Below the pieces are notes generated by a model. It saw only the letters and a program-made list of their open reading frames with translations, was not told the origin of the DNA and ran no database searches. Positions 13,102-27,800 of a DNA stretch of 64,000 nucleotides are shown one piece after another; the first letter of the stretch is position 1; each line of letters begins with the position of its first letter. Both the position numbers and the translations under genes were made by a program. The DNA lies in the NCBI GenBank assembly GCA_022577435.1, contig JAKOON010000002.1:682001-746000 (forward strand), given 5' to 3'. The stretch is from Embiotoca jacksoni (Eukaryota > Chordata > Actinopteri > Embiotocidae).

Positions 13102-16018
13102 TGGTGCGATGAAATGAAAATATTTTTTTTCTTTGATTAAACAGATCTTTGAGTTATCTTTTATTGACAGAAGATGATGCGGTAAAGAGCAAATCTGCAG
13201 GAATAAAACGCTCTTTGTCTATTTCAGGACCGTGAAGGTAGACGTCTATGACTGGGATCGAGATGGAAGGTAAAAGCATCTGAGGATAACCGCTCGCTGT
13301 GGCCTCATATCACACAAACACCTCCCAAATGTCAGAAGGAAATGAAATGCCTTGTGTACATTCTGTGAGCGAAAACGTGAAGAGATTTTACAAAGTGTCC
13401 ACAAACGTTATTTTGCAGCCAGGACAGAGATTGGGCAGATATTAAGAGATTGATAGGAACAAACATGGAGAAGAAGATCGTGTGAAAAGATGGAGAAAAT
13501 AGAGAAAGACATCACAATTTTTCTCAGATTATAAAATTTGTGTTCATGCTTGCCTGTCTGTGTGGGTGTTATTTGTCTGCAGCCATGACTTCATAGGCGA
13601 GTTCACCACCAGCTACAGAGAGCTGTCTCGGGGGCAGAACCAGTTCAATGTCTACGAGGTGAGACAAGACGTGGTGTTTTTTTCTTTCCTCTTCACTGTT
13701 GTCGTATGAAAACCTTGAAACTCCAGTTTAGATGATACTGGTATTTTTACTTCCTCTAGTTGGCTCTTCCAATGCTCTTAACCCCCTATGCAACCTATTC
13801 TAAACAGAGGGATTGAAGAAGATGTGATCTGAAAAATATTGTAAACGTACTTTAAAAAAATAAAAAGCAGAAAACTTTTTCTAAATAAAATGTTTTCCCC
13901 GTAACACAACAATTATGTGACATTCAGAATAGCCACTTTCCCAAACAGATACACTGAGGTAATTAATATCACACAATAGAAGATCTTGTTATAATCCGTT
14001 TTAATGATTTTGTTTTTGTTATGGTAATAGAACTAGAATGATACAGCAGCTATTGTGCATATGAGGTGTTCCTATTGCGGATGAACGGATCATAGCACAG
14101 TAATGCTGGCATATGCTCATCTGCAATTTCCCCATTGGCTTGAGCAGAGACTCTATCAAATTAGGTGTCAAACTTGTGAAAATGGCAACCGACATCCTTG
14201 AAATGCTCCAGAAAGCCTACCAGGGCGAAATATTTTGAGTGACATTTATGTTGTAAGAGGGGCAGAACATCACTGTCCCCGACTGGGGAAGGCACGTCCG
14301 GTCAGTTGCACAACCAGGTGGGTTTTCTTTGACATTCACACGGTTGTACACTGTGAATCTGTCCCCCAATTTTAGACTGTCAATGACAAATTCTGCTGTG
14401 ATGTTCAGAGGGACAATCGTCACTGCCACTTCTTTCTGTTCCCCAAAAGTTTGACAAAAAATTAGATTTCAATACATACTAGTAGTGTCAAAAACGCAAC
14501 ACGGCAAATGTTGATCAAATGATGTCACTTGGAATCCTTGCTAACTGAAGTTATTGCTTCCTCGTGCTCCTTCCACACTGGTCAGAACTTTTTGATTGCC
14601 CCTCGTATGTTTCCATTTTTCCAAAGGGAATGAACTCCACCTCTGCAGGTCCCATTTCACCTGCGATGTCTCAAATAGAAAACCATGTTCCTGCTGCACC
14701 TGTTCACAGCATTACTTATCAGTTTAAGCTGTTTGTCCCCTTTCAACATTCAAAATATGGAGGTTTTGTATTGGGAGGTTGCATTGTGCTGTTCATTTTG
14801 TATTCCACATTGAGAAAGAAAGCTAAGCTAACTAGCCTCCTCTTACAACAGAAAACAAGTTAGCCCAACTCGCAACATTAGTACAGATTCTCACTTGATG
14901 TTACTTTTCGCTAATGCACACTTTTACTGCATTTGACATGCAGTACAAAGAGGAGATGGTCAAGCTTGTATTAGCGATGACATTTTCCTCAACTATATAA
15001 CAATCATATATGCCTATGTTTTGAACATTAGTTTTAATAATTCCAACCTTGTTTTGGAGGAATCGTGTCTGGAATTTTGGCAAAAGGCTTTAAATACTAC
15101 AACAACCACAAGCCATGTCCGCCGTGAATCAGAATGCAAGCATATTCAAAATGCTTTTGTCAGTTTAGCGACAAGATGCAGCTGTTTATACAGTTACAGC
15201 AATAAACTGCATGCATTGGGACAATGTCACCATTACATCAAAAAGAATCACAGTTATGAAACCAATGAATCTTTAAATCGCCACTCTATAATATGTAGCA
15301 GAATAACATAATCTGACCGAACAAAAAAGAAGGAGAGAAATGATTTATTCACGAGAACTTCCTCTTTGTTGTGCTGGAAAAAATATGTATACGCTACAAA
15401 TATCAAACAATAACTATTAAACTCTTGAATTGCTAATTCAATAAGTGCTTATTCAAATCGGCCCAACTACTTTGTTACCAACAAACAAATGAATTATACT
15501 TCTGCAGCATAAAGAACACATAAATCATAAAAGTTTCTAATAAACATCTGCTCTGAAAGAGAAGAGATTTGATTTTCTCTACTCTCTTCTTCATGCACAG
15601 TTAAACATAATATCAGTTTAAATTCATGCTACTATTATCAGGAATCTGCTGAATTATTCATGTTCATTATTAAACATCATTCCAGGGTATGAAGTGGGTT
15701 TACAAGTGCCCTCTCTATCACTAACTTACTTTTCCATGACTGGCAGGTTTTAAATCCCAAGAAGAAAGGCAAAAAGAAGAAATACATTAACTCTGGAACC
15801 GTGAGTGCGCCCACATCTTTCATATCTGCCTGTCTTGTTTTTGTTACATTATCTTACATATTTATATAGCATAGGTACCATCACCTCTTACATCTGCTTC
15901 GCTCTTGCTGACTCTTTTTACTGTCTGACCACCTGTTTGTCTTTTTTCCTTCCTGTCTACGGGGCCCTGGTCCATCTCTCACTCTCTTCCTCTGTTTATC
16001 ACTCTGTATGTATGCTGT

Positions 16019-16054
<36 letters not shown>

Positions 16055-16206
16055 TGTATGTGTGTGTGTGTGTGTGTGTTTGCCAGGTAACTCTGCTGTC
16101 CTTCAAAGTGGAGTCCGAGTATACCTTCGTGGATTTCATCCGAGGAGGGTGAGTGGAATAGTAATTAGCCTGCACTCACAGTAAGTGTCAATAGCCACCA
16201 TTTTAG

Positions 16207-16244
<38 letters not shown>

Positions 16245-19200
16245 CTGAAGATACAAGATTGAATTTCCCAAAAGCTCTTTTGTGAGCATTACACATAATT
16301 CATATTTGCTCTGAAATGGTTCAATTTTGGGTAGGTTTGCGTTGATAAATCTCATTTGTAAATGCCTATACTTGACTTTTAATTACTGGCTCCATTTGTT
16401 TTACCTAATTAGACCTTCAAGATGGTGAAGGGAGTATTGTCCTGCCGTGTCAATTAGCCAGTCAACCAGTAAACTGATTGAATTGCAGTTAATTTTGTTG
16501 GTGTGTATGTGTGTTGGAAAAACAGTGTGTATCAGGTGTACTGAAGTGTGTGATGCTCTTTGTTGTTTTCCTCTTTGATGCCTGCTTTCTTTGCAACAGA
16601 ACACAACTGAATTTCACTGTGGCCATAGACTTCACAGCATCCAATGGTAAGTCTATCACTGGTGTATTTTAAATATTATATTCACTTACAGGTATTTTAA
16701 TTAATGTTGGGGTATGTGTGTGTACTAGCAAACGCATCTCTCCTGCCTGCCAGTCATTTCATCAAAACACAAAACAGTGTGATCGCTCAAACCCTTTAAA
16801 CTTGTATCCATCATTGCACAAAGCTTGCAGAACACCCATATTAACTGCCAGTGATAAATCAGTTGTCATCCACAGCTAATAGTCAAGGAACACTTTTACG
16901 TTGTGAGAAATATTCTTCTGAAGAAAGTGTGCGTAGCGCCCCCTCATTAACCACTCATAAATCCACAAACTGTTGCCAGCATGGCTCTATAGAAATGTTA
17001 GTCTGAACAATAATTTGATAGATTGCCCTTCATTTTTTTTTGTTGCAGCCAGAATGTTACTGAAATCAGGCTTCTGTGTTAGTGCCACCAGATTAGCCTG
17101 GTGCTACCAGACCCAAATCCACTGCGTGAATACATGAGTCAGGGTACGCTTTATAGACAATTACTTGCAGTCATTGCATTTTACTGTGCATAGACCTTAG
17201 GTTAATTTTGACCTTATTGGAGCAGCTTTAGCCAATTGGTATGTGCCAAGACTAGTTTACATGTAGGAAAACTGCTCAATTTCAATGTCATCTCCTTTAA
17301 GCACAGAAGCTGGTCGCTGATTGGTCCGCCCTTCAGAATGACTGAGCCGGCGTTAATGCAAGCCACATTTCTAGACTATACTCACAGTAAAGAAAACTGA
17401 AGCTGTGCGCAATATTCCAGCGGAACCGGGCCACCAGTTGGTCAAAGGTTTCGATTACCTTTCTTAACAGTTCCTGGAGGGATCGGCAAAAAAAAATGAC
17501 ACAGACATTAATGACTCCCAGATGTCACCAGACTTTTCTGATCTTTTACTTGTAGCACCACCATGAGGTTGACATTTTTAGTTTTGAGAGTAATGTCCCA
17601 CTCATTGGATGGATTGCATAAAACTTGCTAAGCAAATTAGCTAACTGGAATAACCTGAGTTAACTTTTGACATTTCATTTAGCACCATCATCAAGTCAAA
17701 ATTCCAGTTTGCCACTTTGGTTTTAGCTGCAAATCTAATGACATTACCATCATCCTCAGCTGTAGGCTGTGTTTACAGTTCATTACAGATAGCATGCTAA
17801 CATGCTAAGGCTGTTGGAGATGATATAAACATCAGCATGTTATTTCTTTTTAATACTAACAATAGTATAGCATTGTAACTTTGCTATGCTATTGTTAGCA
17901 TGTAGCTCAAAGTACTGCCCCCCCCTCCCGCCCCCCGCCTTAGTAGTCAATATTGTATCTTGTTTAAAAGTATGCTTAAAAGGTGGTGTTACTTGCAATT
18001 CTGAGCTCTGCACATTGTATTACCCAAGTTATTGTGGTTCAATCTGTGATTGTTCACTTTTTTTTTTTCTTCCTGATCTCACAAAAATTTTATAAAATTG
18101 TTAAGAATGTATAGAACAGCCCTAACTGCATTAGTAAAACTATGCCTGGTGAATCCACTATCCACATGTTCTTTAATTGTTAGTGAAAAAGAAAGTATTT
18201 GGCTCAACACGTACATTGATTGGCATGGGTTAGTGTGTACTGCACCTTTATTAGCATGCACCGATATTATATCACTCACTGCGGTCTCATAACTGTTCTC
18301 AACTAAGTTTTCAATTGTTCCAGGCAGGAAATACTTTTTTTTTTATGTACAACTTCAGTGTGAAAGGCACTTGTTCCTTTTCCCTTCTGTAATGTAATGT
18401 AACCCTTAATTTTTAGAGCACTCTAACTCATGATAGTGAGCACACCGCTGCCTTGAATAGATAAGTTCAATTCAAGCTCTTATTTTCACATGATGGAACG
18501 TGCAGTCAACCGTGCAAGGTGCACAGGCTAGGGTGACTGTGTTTGGTATTTTCATGGCCACAGGCACACAGTACACCTGGGGCGCATTTGGGAGCTTGGT
18601 GGGATTAGGTGGAATACATTATCAGTGGGTGTGTTCGTAGCATGGAAAGTAGCGTGGCTAATCAAATCACCCAACCTCCTTTCATCCCCTTTAAAAGCAG
18701 GGAACTCCTCAGAATGCAGGAGAGAGTCCAGACCACAATATCCTGAGGGGAAAAGAGAGAGCTGGCAGTTAGTCACATTTTGCTATAATTTAATGTGTGC
18801 AATGATTATATTGTTGGCAATACTGAAGCAGTGTGTAAGATGTTATCATGATTGCATAAACTGATAACTCCTCATTATAATCATGTTAACTTTTTGATTT
18901 TGAGGAGATGTTGTTTCCTTTTGCTGCAACTATCTGATTGTATTGACAGAGCCACAATTCTTCACATAATTCAAATTCATCACATCTTGTCAATGTCACA
19001 ATTAAAAATGCTAATTCTACATGCTACTTTGGGAAGAAAAAAAAAAGATGAGGCATTTTGTATTTTCTTGGCATCGATCATCTTTTGATATTCTATTGGT
19101 GACATTGTGTTCCTTGTATTTCACAGCTGAAAACCAGACAGACAGAAGGAGAGAGGTATATCCTAGTTTACCTCTCTGTTGTGTTGTGTGTTTGTCTTCT

Positions 19201-22200
19201 TGTAAGGTAACCCATCCCAGCCCACGTCCCTCCACTATATGAGTCCCTACCAGATGAATGCATATGCCATGGCCCTGAAAGCAGTGGGAGAGATTATCCA
19301 GGACTACGACAGTGACAAGCTCTTTCCTGCCTATGGCTTTGGAGCTAAGCTGCCCCCTGACGGCAAAATCTCCCACGCATTCCCACTGGTAAGACACACA
19401 CTCATATGAATTCACATATACAAGGTACGTGCACACAGTTCACCCATAGCAGGGTGTGGTTTGGACCAGGAGACGTAGCTGCGACAACAGCTGGTTGCAC
19501 GAGTTGAGAAGATGGCTCATCTGCCTGCCAGCGGGAATCTCCCAGCATCCCCTCCACTTCCTCCTTGTGCCCTCCTGAGGGATGAGGCCAACCAGTCAGA
19601 CATTTCTGGATGCTAAACTGAGATGAAGCAAGGTGTCTACTTGTGTTGTGAAACTCATTATTATTGATTATTACATGCACCTTTTAGACAGCTTAATCAA
19701 CAGACAGGACAACTGAGACAGGAACTGGAAATCAAACTTATAGGAAACTGCACAGAGTTATAAAACACGTGATGTTTAATTTCTTACAGAAAACTAAATA
19801 TTTTAATGTCCTTATTTAAATCCTATGGTTCAGTTGTTTTCAGAGTATAAATCCAGTTTCTTTCTCTTCTTCACTGTTTTGTTTACAACATACCCAATGT
19901 GGCTATGATTTGCGTTAACAATATAATATGACATTGTGTAATTCAGATTCTTGGTGTAAACAACCATTTTATGTTATGCGATCCTCAGTTTTAAGGCTTA
20001 TCAAATTCGGCTGACATACACTAGACAACAGGTACATTACATGTTCTTCTAAATTAAATAAGGAGGGGTTCAGAAAAAAAAACTGTTGTCCAAAAGGTAA
20101 TGTATACCTGTGCGCACTTCTTTCTGGGAAAAAACTTTGAGTCATTGGAAGAATGTGACTTTCAAATCCCTTAACACATTTTCAAAATCTTACTGTAATG
20201 GTTTTAAACCAGTAATGAACAGTAAAATATGTAATTAATTTGCAGTATTCTATTCAAAATGTTGGTGATTACAAAGGCCAGCAAAAGCTTTTATGTAGAA
20301 TATAACATCTATTCTTTTGCTCTGCATCTTTTCACTTTCTGTCTATATCTATATATCAGCCATTCAAATCATTGTGCATTGTTCTAAGAAATCACACCAG
20401 ACAAAAATGTATTTAAAAATAGTCATTAAGGAACCAGTGTCAGAAAGTTTTGAACAGCAATGAGACCTGTTGATAGTCCCATCATCAGTGAGAATTTAGT
20501 TGACCTGAATGTAGACTTGGTTTGAGGTCATGGGAACATTTTTGCTTTACTGGAGTCAGTTTTGAACTACATGTGATTTGTTTTGGTGGTTGTGTTTTAG
20601 AACCAAAACATTCCAATCTTAGTTCAAGTGGTATTGAATATCTTTTGAAAAAAGATAGAAACGTATCAGTGTTAAGTACTGATGTAAGGTTTACACATAG
20701 ACTGTATATAAAGGTGGACGTGCCTTAAAATTCAGTGGCACTAAGTGCCACTAGGGGCTGCCTCCAAAAATCCTCTGGCTCCATAGATTCATATTCAACT
20801 TCTCTTGTTAAATGCAGTCAGTATTTTTTTTTCCACAAGCCATAATGGTATCATTCACTTTAGTGCCCAGTTTAAAACATTTGTTAGAAAAGTAATGCAA
20901 AAGTGATTGAATGTATTTTGTTACATTACTTTAATGAAAGTAAGTAAGTTACATTATTTACATTTTTTTTAACAGGGTAATTAATAATTTGTACCCTATT
21001 ACATTTCAAAAGTAGACTGAAAAGTATGTTTTCTTTCATGACACGTATCACACAGACCATATTTGCTTGTACACAGCGTACTATATAACTGAAAACTAAA
21101 GGCAGGTAGAATAGATATTATCACAGCTGTTGGTAGCCTATTTAAGATATGTTTGACTATATTAAAAATGCAGTTACGTGCCCTGGATGGGTTGATGTTT
21201 ATTGCACTACCGTCTGTATTGCACTAGATCTGTGGATGTGCACTGTCTATGTCATGAGTGTGCTGCATGCTGTCTGTTCCAGAGTGCTGACAGTGATAAC
21301 CCGAACTGTGTGGGCATAGAGGGAGTTCTGGAGGCCTATTTCCAAAGCCTGAGGACGGTACAGCTGTATGGACCCACCAACTTTGCACCTGTTATCAACA
21401 AAGTGGCAAAGTAAGTTTATAAGGGTGTGTGGGTGTATTTTAGAGTATAATTATACCTTTTTAAAGTGGATGAAAGTGGACTGATTGCCTTTCACCCAAA
21501 CCTAAGGCATCTTTTTCTCAGTTTTGTATGCCTTCATTTATCGGCCTTGTAAGTGACATGACTCTCAGCAGCTTCTTTACCAGATTAGAAATGTATTAAG
21601 AAACATTAACAGTGAGGGGCAACATTAAGATTCAGCAAGGTTCCAGCTTCCTTTCAGTGAATGATCAGTTTCATTTGGCCTTAAAATGTGGCATCAGAAA
21701 ATAATATTTGAGGAATATCTAATAAGATATACATTTTTCTGTTTGATTTATTGTCGATAAGCTTCGGTTGCGTCAAGTGTCAATTGAAAGCTGCTTACTG
21801 CTAATTTTTTTTTTTAAAGAAATCCTTAAGCCACATGGTTACATCTCTCATTAAATATTATTTTTATGTGGCCTGATGGTAATGGTGATGGTAATGTTTC
21901 CAAATTAAGTTTGTTTTATAGATTATTCTAAGACCCAGGTCCACTGTATGTTGTAAGTCAGAACAGCTTTTTTGAACACTGAAGATTATCAATCATGACG
22001 ATATTGTCTGATAGCTGTTTTAAAAAAGGAGAAATTATTACAAAGGCAGACAGGTATACCAAGGATTTTAAAGACGAAAATAAATCATCCTTTGCATTTT
22101 TACCAGAATTCAAATTAAAACACAGAAATAGAGGGTAGAGAAGATCAGTCAGGTGTATGCATGAACAGGATGCCACCTTGATCTCGAATGGGTGAAAACG

Positions 22201-23546
22201 TGAAGTTATCGACATGAGAATGGAAAGCTTGCAAATTGCAGACGCACATGTAACAATGCTCACAAAAATGTGTCACTCAGGTGCTGTTTTTAACCAGCTG
22301 ACATAACTTGGAATACGTACTCACGAAGTGCGTATTGCTTCCCCCTGTCCCATGCACACTACCGTGCTACACTCCATTCATACACAACAGGAGCAGTCTT
22401 GGAACTTTTTGATTGCCCCTCTTATAAAGCCTTGGGATATACCTTCTGGAATTTCAATTAACAATTATCAACATTGACTCGATGCGTTCCATCTGCTATA
22501 ATTGCACTCTAAATTTGTTATACATGACTCAATTAATTTGGCCAAAGTAGATCATTTTAAAAGGGTACAATAGTTACTCGAATGGCTCTCATTGCTTTGA
22601 GCACTTATAGGGCTGTCTTTATGTCTCCTGCATACACAGCAGAATACTCAGTTGTAACTGAGAAGTCTGATGTGTGTAACGGTGTATGGGGTTACTTTTT
22701 AGCAGCCTGGTGTCATCTCTACATGATTTATTGAAGGTAATCACTGTTGACATTAATAATGGCACTGGGCTAAGGCGCAGCACTTAAAACAGACGATGTT
22801 AATTGATAGCAACATTTACTGAAATATTGATATCTAGCAACAATTTTTTTATAAATATAAAAGCTTCTATTTAAGATTCAAGTCAAGAGGAGACATTTAT
22901 TTTTCTCTACTGCTTTCAGTTTTTGGAGAGGTGAGTATTTTCAAGAACCTGTCAAATTGTTTGTGAGGTCTCTTATTCAGCTAGGTCAGTCATAAGTGAA
23001 TTATCATGGAAGGTAGTGTAGTATATTGAAAGCCAGTTACTTGTTATTATATGTGTTATTATATAACACTTTGTTTACAATGCCTCCTCCCCAAGGGGAT
23101 ATGGAAATATTTTCATTATTCCAGGATTTCAGGGTAAAGGCTGATCCATGATTTGCATTCACAAAGTAAAGCAGCATCTCATAATCTAGCTGTGAATCGC
23201 AGTTTCATCTTCTGCAATCCTCATTTTTATAGCTCATTTAGCTGGTTTAGTAGTGTGTTAGACTATTGATGTGGGACCCTTGCAATATACAGTATAACAC
23301 ATTAAATGGTTAATTAAAAAAACAAAGGATTCTCCTGCCACAGGGAATTCCATGTCATAGTTGTGGGAAAATGTGGAATAACTCACATCTTAGACCAGAA
23401 TAGAGTGTTGAACATTGTGGCCTATGTGTCACTACGCTGAATGATCACTTCTTAGTTACTTATCCCAACTGCAAAAGGCATAGAAGTGACATAGAGATCA
23501 CCTACTTTAAAAAAAAAAATGTAAACACTCAAGAATACAGAGCAGC

Positions 23547-23602
<56 letters not shown>

Positions 23603-23758
23603 CACACACACACACACACTCATCTACACACACGCAGAGAGAAGCATTGACTTGCAGATCAATATTGTGTTCAGACAGGTTGAAGAGGTAAGTCACTGTT
23701 GTTAGATTCTGTCTCCTTACAATAAATACACAAACAGCAGGTGAAGTCGATACACTTA

Positions 23759-23844
<86 letters not shown>

Positions 23845-24589
23845 CGTGCCGAAACACTCCTCCAAACTCATCTAGCATCACATAAAGTCATGCTCATATC
23901 TGGCATTGTAGATATATCCCTTTGTTTTTCTTATCCAACCCCATGCTGTAAAGGGAATGAAGAGCAGTGGAAAAACAAGAAGCCGGTTTGCACTATTTTT
24001 TTCTCATACCATGTTTTTTGCAGCTTGTTATTTTGAGGGTTCTCTGTTGTTTAAGGCTGTGTGGTGTGGGTTGCTATGGTATGTGGAAGAGGATCAAATC
24101 CACATTTTATTATAAATTATAATCTTGTAAATATTGTGGTTTTACAGCAAAACTACAATATATAACATTATCTAACCGAAAGCTACTACTTATTTATATA
24201 GAATTGATGCAGCTATTGTAATAACGTTTGTAATACTACACTAAGTATGAAACATGCGGTTTCACTATCTGCTTCATATGATTCTATCATGTCTATTTTC
24301 TGTGCTTTTTTTGAAACAGCAACTCATAAAATCTTTACTCATCATATCGGGGATGAGTTCAGATTAAGACTGTGGAGGTACAGACAACTGTTCAGTCTTT
24401 AATGTCATGTTCTATGATAACATTAATAATTTTGTAATGAGGTCAGAATAACTTTTTAATGTCAAAGTGTAACTCAACCTTACAGCTTGTCCTGGGCCAG
24501 AGGGCAGGCAGGTGTTGCAGTGTTTGTCTGTGCACAAGCACAATGTTAGTTTAAACCTGGGTATTTATGTGTGTGTGTATGTGGGTCTA

Positions 24590-24654
<65 letters not shown>

Positions 24655-24826
24655 GTGTGCGTGTGTGTGTGTTCCCCAGCTGTGCTGCAGAGATTACAGA
24701 TGGCTCTCAATACTTTGTCCTGCTGATGATCACAGATGGAGTGATATCTGACATGGTCCAGACCAAAGAGGCTGTGGTCAATGTGAGTAAACAAACACAA
24801 ACACACACGCACACACACACAAACAC

Positions 24827-24861
<35 letters not shown>

Positions 24862-27800
24862 TGTTTTTATATATATATAAAAAAAACATGGTTAACAGTG
24901 CTTTTACCTCAGTTACCCCTTCAACTGATGTGCATCCCTTGTCTTTTGTTTGTGAGGTGATGGAAAAGGTTCCCTTATATCTCCTAATGAGTATGTTGTC
25001 ATGTTGTTTGGATAAAAACAGCAAGGTGTCTCCTGACAATTAGCATTCTGTGATAAGTAGCAGCTTCTAAGTCATGATTCAAGTCTTTGCTATTTTTATC
25101 TCATTTATCTCATACCTCTTGGAGAGGCCAGGTGTTCCAATAAACTGTCAAATTAATATTTGAGAGGTGTGTGACCTAATTTAGTCAGTTCCGAGTGGTT
25201 TCTCACAGCAGGCAGTGTAGAATGTTAAGACAAGTTATTTGTCATTGTCTGCACCCTAAATACCTAACATGCCATGTGAAATAAATAGCCTTAAATCCTC
25301 TAAATGATATTGGTCTGCTTTTCGGAGTATTCTCCAGGTGCACAACTTTTCATTTTGTGTCAAAGACAGATTAAGATACTGTTGATGTCCCACCGATCTT
25401 CTGTTGTAAATGCAAGATGTCACATCAGGTGAAAAGCATCCCCTGAAAGATGATTAAAATGTTTGAATCTAAATTTAATTTCCTCCGTTTTTTTACAAAA
25501 AGCTTATAGACGTCTAAATCTTGATGATTTAATAAATCTGCTGAGCTGAATGTGCATTATCTTTCCTTTTGTTCTCTGAACAGGCAGCATCACTCCCTCT
25601 GTCCATTATCATCGTAGGTGTTGGGCCGGCTGAGTTCGACGGTGAGTGCTTCGTGAGAGGGTCAATCCTTATTTTATAATAACATGACTAAACATGACAG
25701 AGAAGAGGAGGCTCACTCACACACATTTTATATATAGAAGACAAAAAAATGTTTAGCTGTTCAGTCCTCATCAGTGTCATAGTAAGTACCTTTCCATCCA
25801 CTTGCTTTTATGTGCAATTTGAATTCCTGAATGGAAATTAATGAAATGTTGCAATGTTGAAACAAGTTTTTACATTTTGTTCTACAAGTCCCCATGTTTG
25901 ACTTCAGGCCAGTTGGACTTTTGCTGCATGTCAGTTCCTCACTCTTCTTCCCACTACTTCCTTTTGTGTCTCTACTTCAAATCAAAATGCCAAAAATTAA
26001 ATTACATGTGATGCGAACATTCACTGAAGCATCTTCTCCTCCAGAGAGATGAAAAATGGCATCAGAATAAACATCAGATGTGTATGGAGCCGTGAAGAGA
26101 CAGTAACCTTTGTCAAACTACGAAACATATTTCCAGTTTTTTTTCCACAGTTTTTCATCATTTGAGGTTGGATTGTTGTTGCACAGTTACATCATCTCAT
26201 TGCATTCTCTTCCTCTGAAATGGTTTATTAGCACCCAACTGGAGAATCAGAGGCACCTGCTGATATTCACATAATGGTAGTAGATGGATACAAGGTTTTT
26301 ATGTTTCTGATTTTCTTGGAATTCAGGTCACATCTGTGCTGCCTTTGTTGTGCGGTGTAGCACAGGTATTTCACGTTCAGGTATTTAGCATCACACCTTT
26401 TCAAAGCAATCAGCTAGATACCAACCAGTAAAAATCCCACATTAGAACAAGGAGGAAAGTGAAAACTCTGCACTCTGTTGACTTGACTCACTAATTCATC
26501 AAATCTCTTTTCATGTCAAATGTTCACACATATTCTCATCATCTAACCAAATAATTTGTGTGTACAGCAGTTTATTGAGAAAGAAAGGACTTGCACATAT
26601 ACGTATAAAAGAGGTTCTTTGGGATCTCTGTTTATACTGAGAAGCTGTTCATTAAATACTTAATATATCAGCCCAAAGGCTAAATATGCAGACCACTGTA
26701 CCGCATTTCATTCAGGCCATCAGGGTGTTAAGTTTTAAAGGAGCAGTGTGTAGAATCTAAACCCTAACCATCCTTTGCCTCACCCTACTTTAAGCATGCA
26801 TATATATTATACTACATTTTTGCCAACACAACCCTCCTAAATCCAGATATTTTTCAGTGTCACCACCTTTGTGACTTTTCAATTTTTTTTCTAACCCACA
26901 TGCATTTAAAATGTGATCTCATATCCTAATTCCCTGAAATATATTGCCACTGTTCTTCTTATGCAGCCTTGACAGTAGTTTTAAGATCTAATATTTTATC
27001 ATGGAAAAAATACAAGATTTATTATATTAACTGTGAAACATATAAGGGAACCACATGAGTCTTCAGTATTCTTTCTCAGCGTACACACCATATTTTTGCA
27101 GGATCTACAGTAAAACTACCTTTAATAAAGAGTGATATTCATTCTCGGAAGAATCTGCTTTTATGAGATTATATTTTTACAGAACATATTCAGTCATAAT
27201 GATAATGGAGGCATATTTACCACAGAGTTGTGGTATGGGTCCTTGATATCGGTAGGAGGTAGATACAAGCAGGCTTTCTGAGGACTTTCCATTTAAAATC
27301 TGTCAGCTTGTGTGAGCTAATTGAGCTAATATTATAAATTTGCTTTGGTTTTCCATTCATTCAAAAAAGCTTTCTTGAAATTAACCGTCAGTTTTTCAAA
27401 GGTAACCTGGCCAAACTCAGCAAGATACTCACTTACTGTACAAATATGCAATTGTGTGGAGGATGTGATTTAAATATAATCTAAATGGCACCTTGAAGAA
27501 AGAGAAGAAGAGAGAGTTATTCTTCAGCCATGAAAATAATCAGGACCATTTCAAACCAGCATGATGAGACTCACACATTCTCAAGTACAAGACTGGATGA
27601 GACCGTATCCAGAATCCAGACTTGGCTGGACAGGGAAATCCTCTACTCTTCCCCAGCTCGTCCAATTATGATCAATTTTGACTCCAAAACCAAGATGGCG
27701 ACACCTAAAATGTCAGACTTGAGTGTTCAAAGAGGCAATTCACCAATTAGTGGGTGATGACACAGCGGCTGGCTAATTGTTTCTACCTTATAAGCAATAT

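Larger units (their letters stand above)
10321..13227 (+). other. cpne9 intron c-d with several dispersed repeats
   Basis: It contains a fish dispersed repeat starting acagtgttggggagt (10972-11095), a (GT)n tract (11701-11774), a reverse-oriented fish repeat fragment (11936-12015) and a TA tract (13067-13099). No exon is seen. Confidence 0.7.
19389..21282 (+). other. cpne9 intron i-j
   Basis: It contains two abutting fish dispersed repeats: a tagactgtatataaa-type fragment (20693-20815) and a thymidine-rich acagtgttggggagt-family fragment (20865-21015). No exon is seen. Confidence 0.65.
21411..24679 (+). other. cpne9 intron j-k with three microsatellites
   Basis: It contains a mariner 3'-end relic (22300-22436), CA tracts at 23550-23619 and 23761-23841, and a long GT tract running up to the acceptor (24569-24672). 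No exon is seen. Confidence 0.75.

Noticed and set aside
14564..15311. Open frames of 99 and 96 codons in a copine intron
   Set aside because: The first begins inside the mariner 3' end, and neither resembles a known protein or has exon-like boundaries.
19017..19436. 139-codon minus-strand frame
   Set aside because: Shadow of the copine exon at 19207-19388.
24567..25043. 158-codon Cys-Val-rich frame and minus-strand partners
   Set aside because: Translated GT, CA and AT tracts around the copine exon; the exon is read in another frame.
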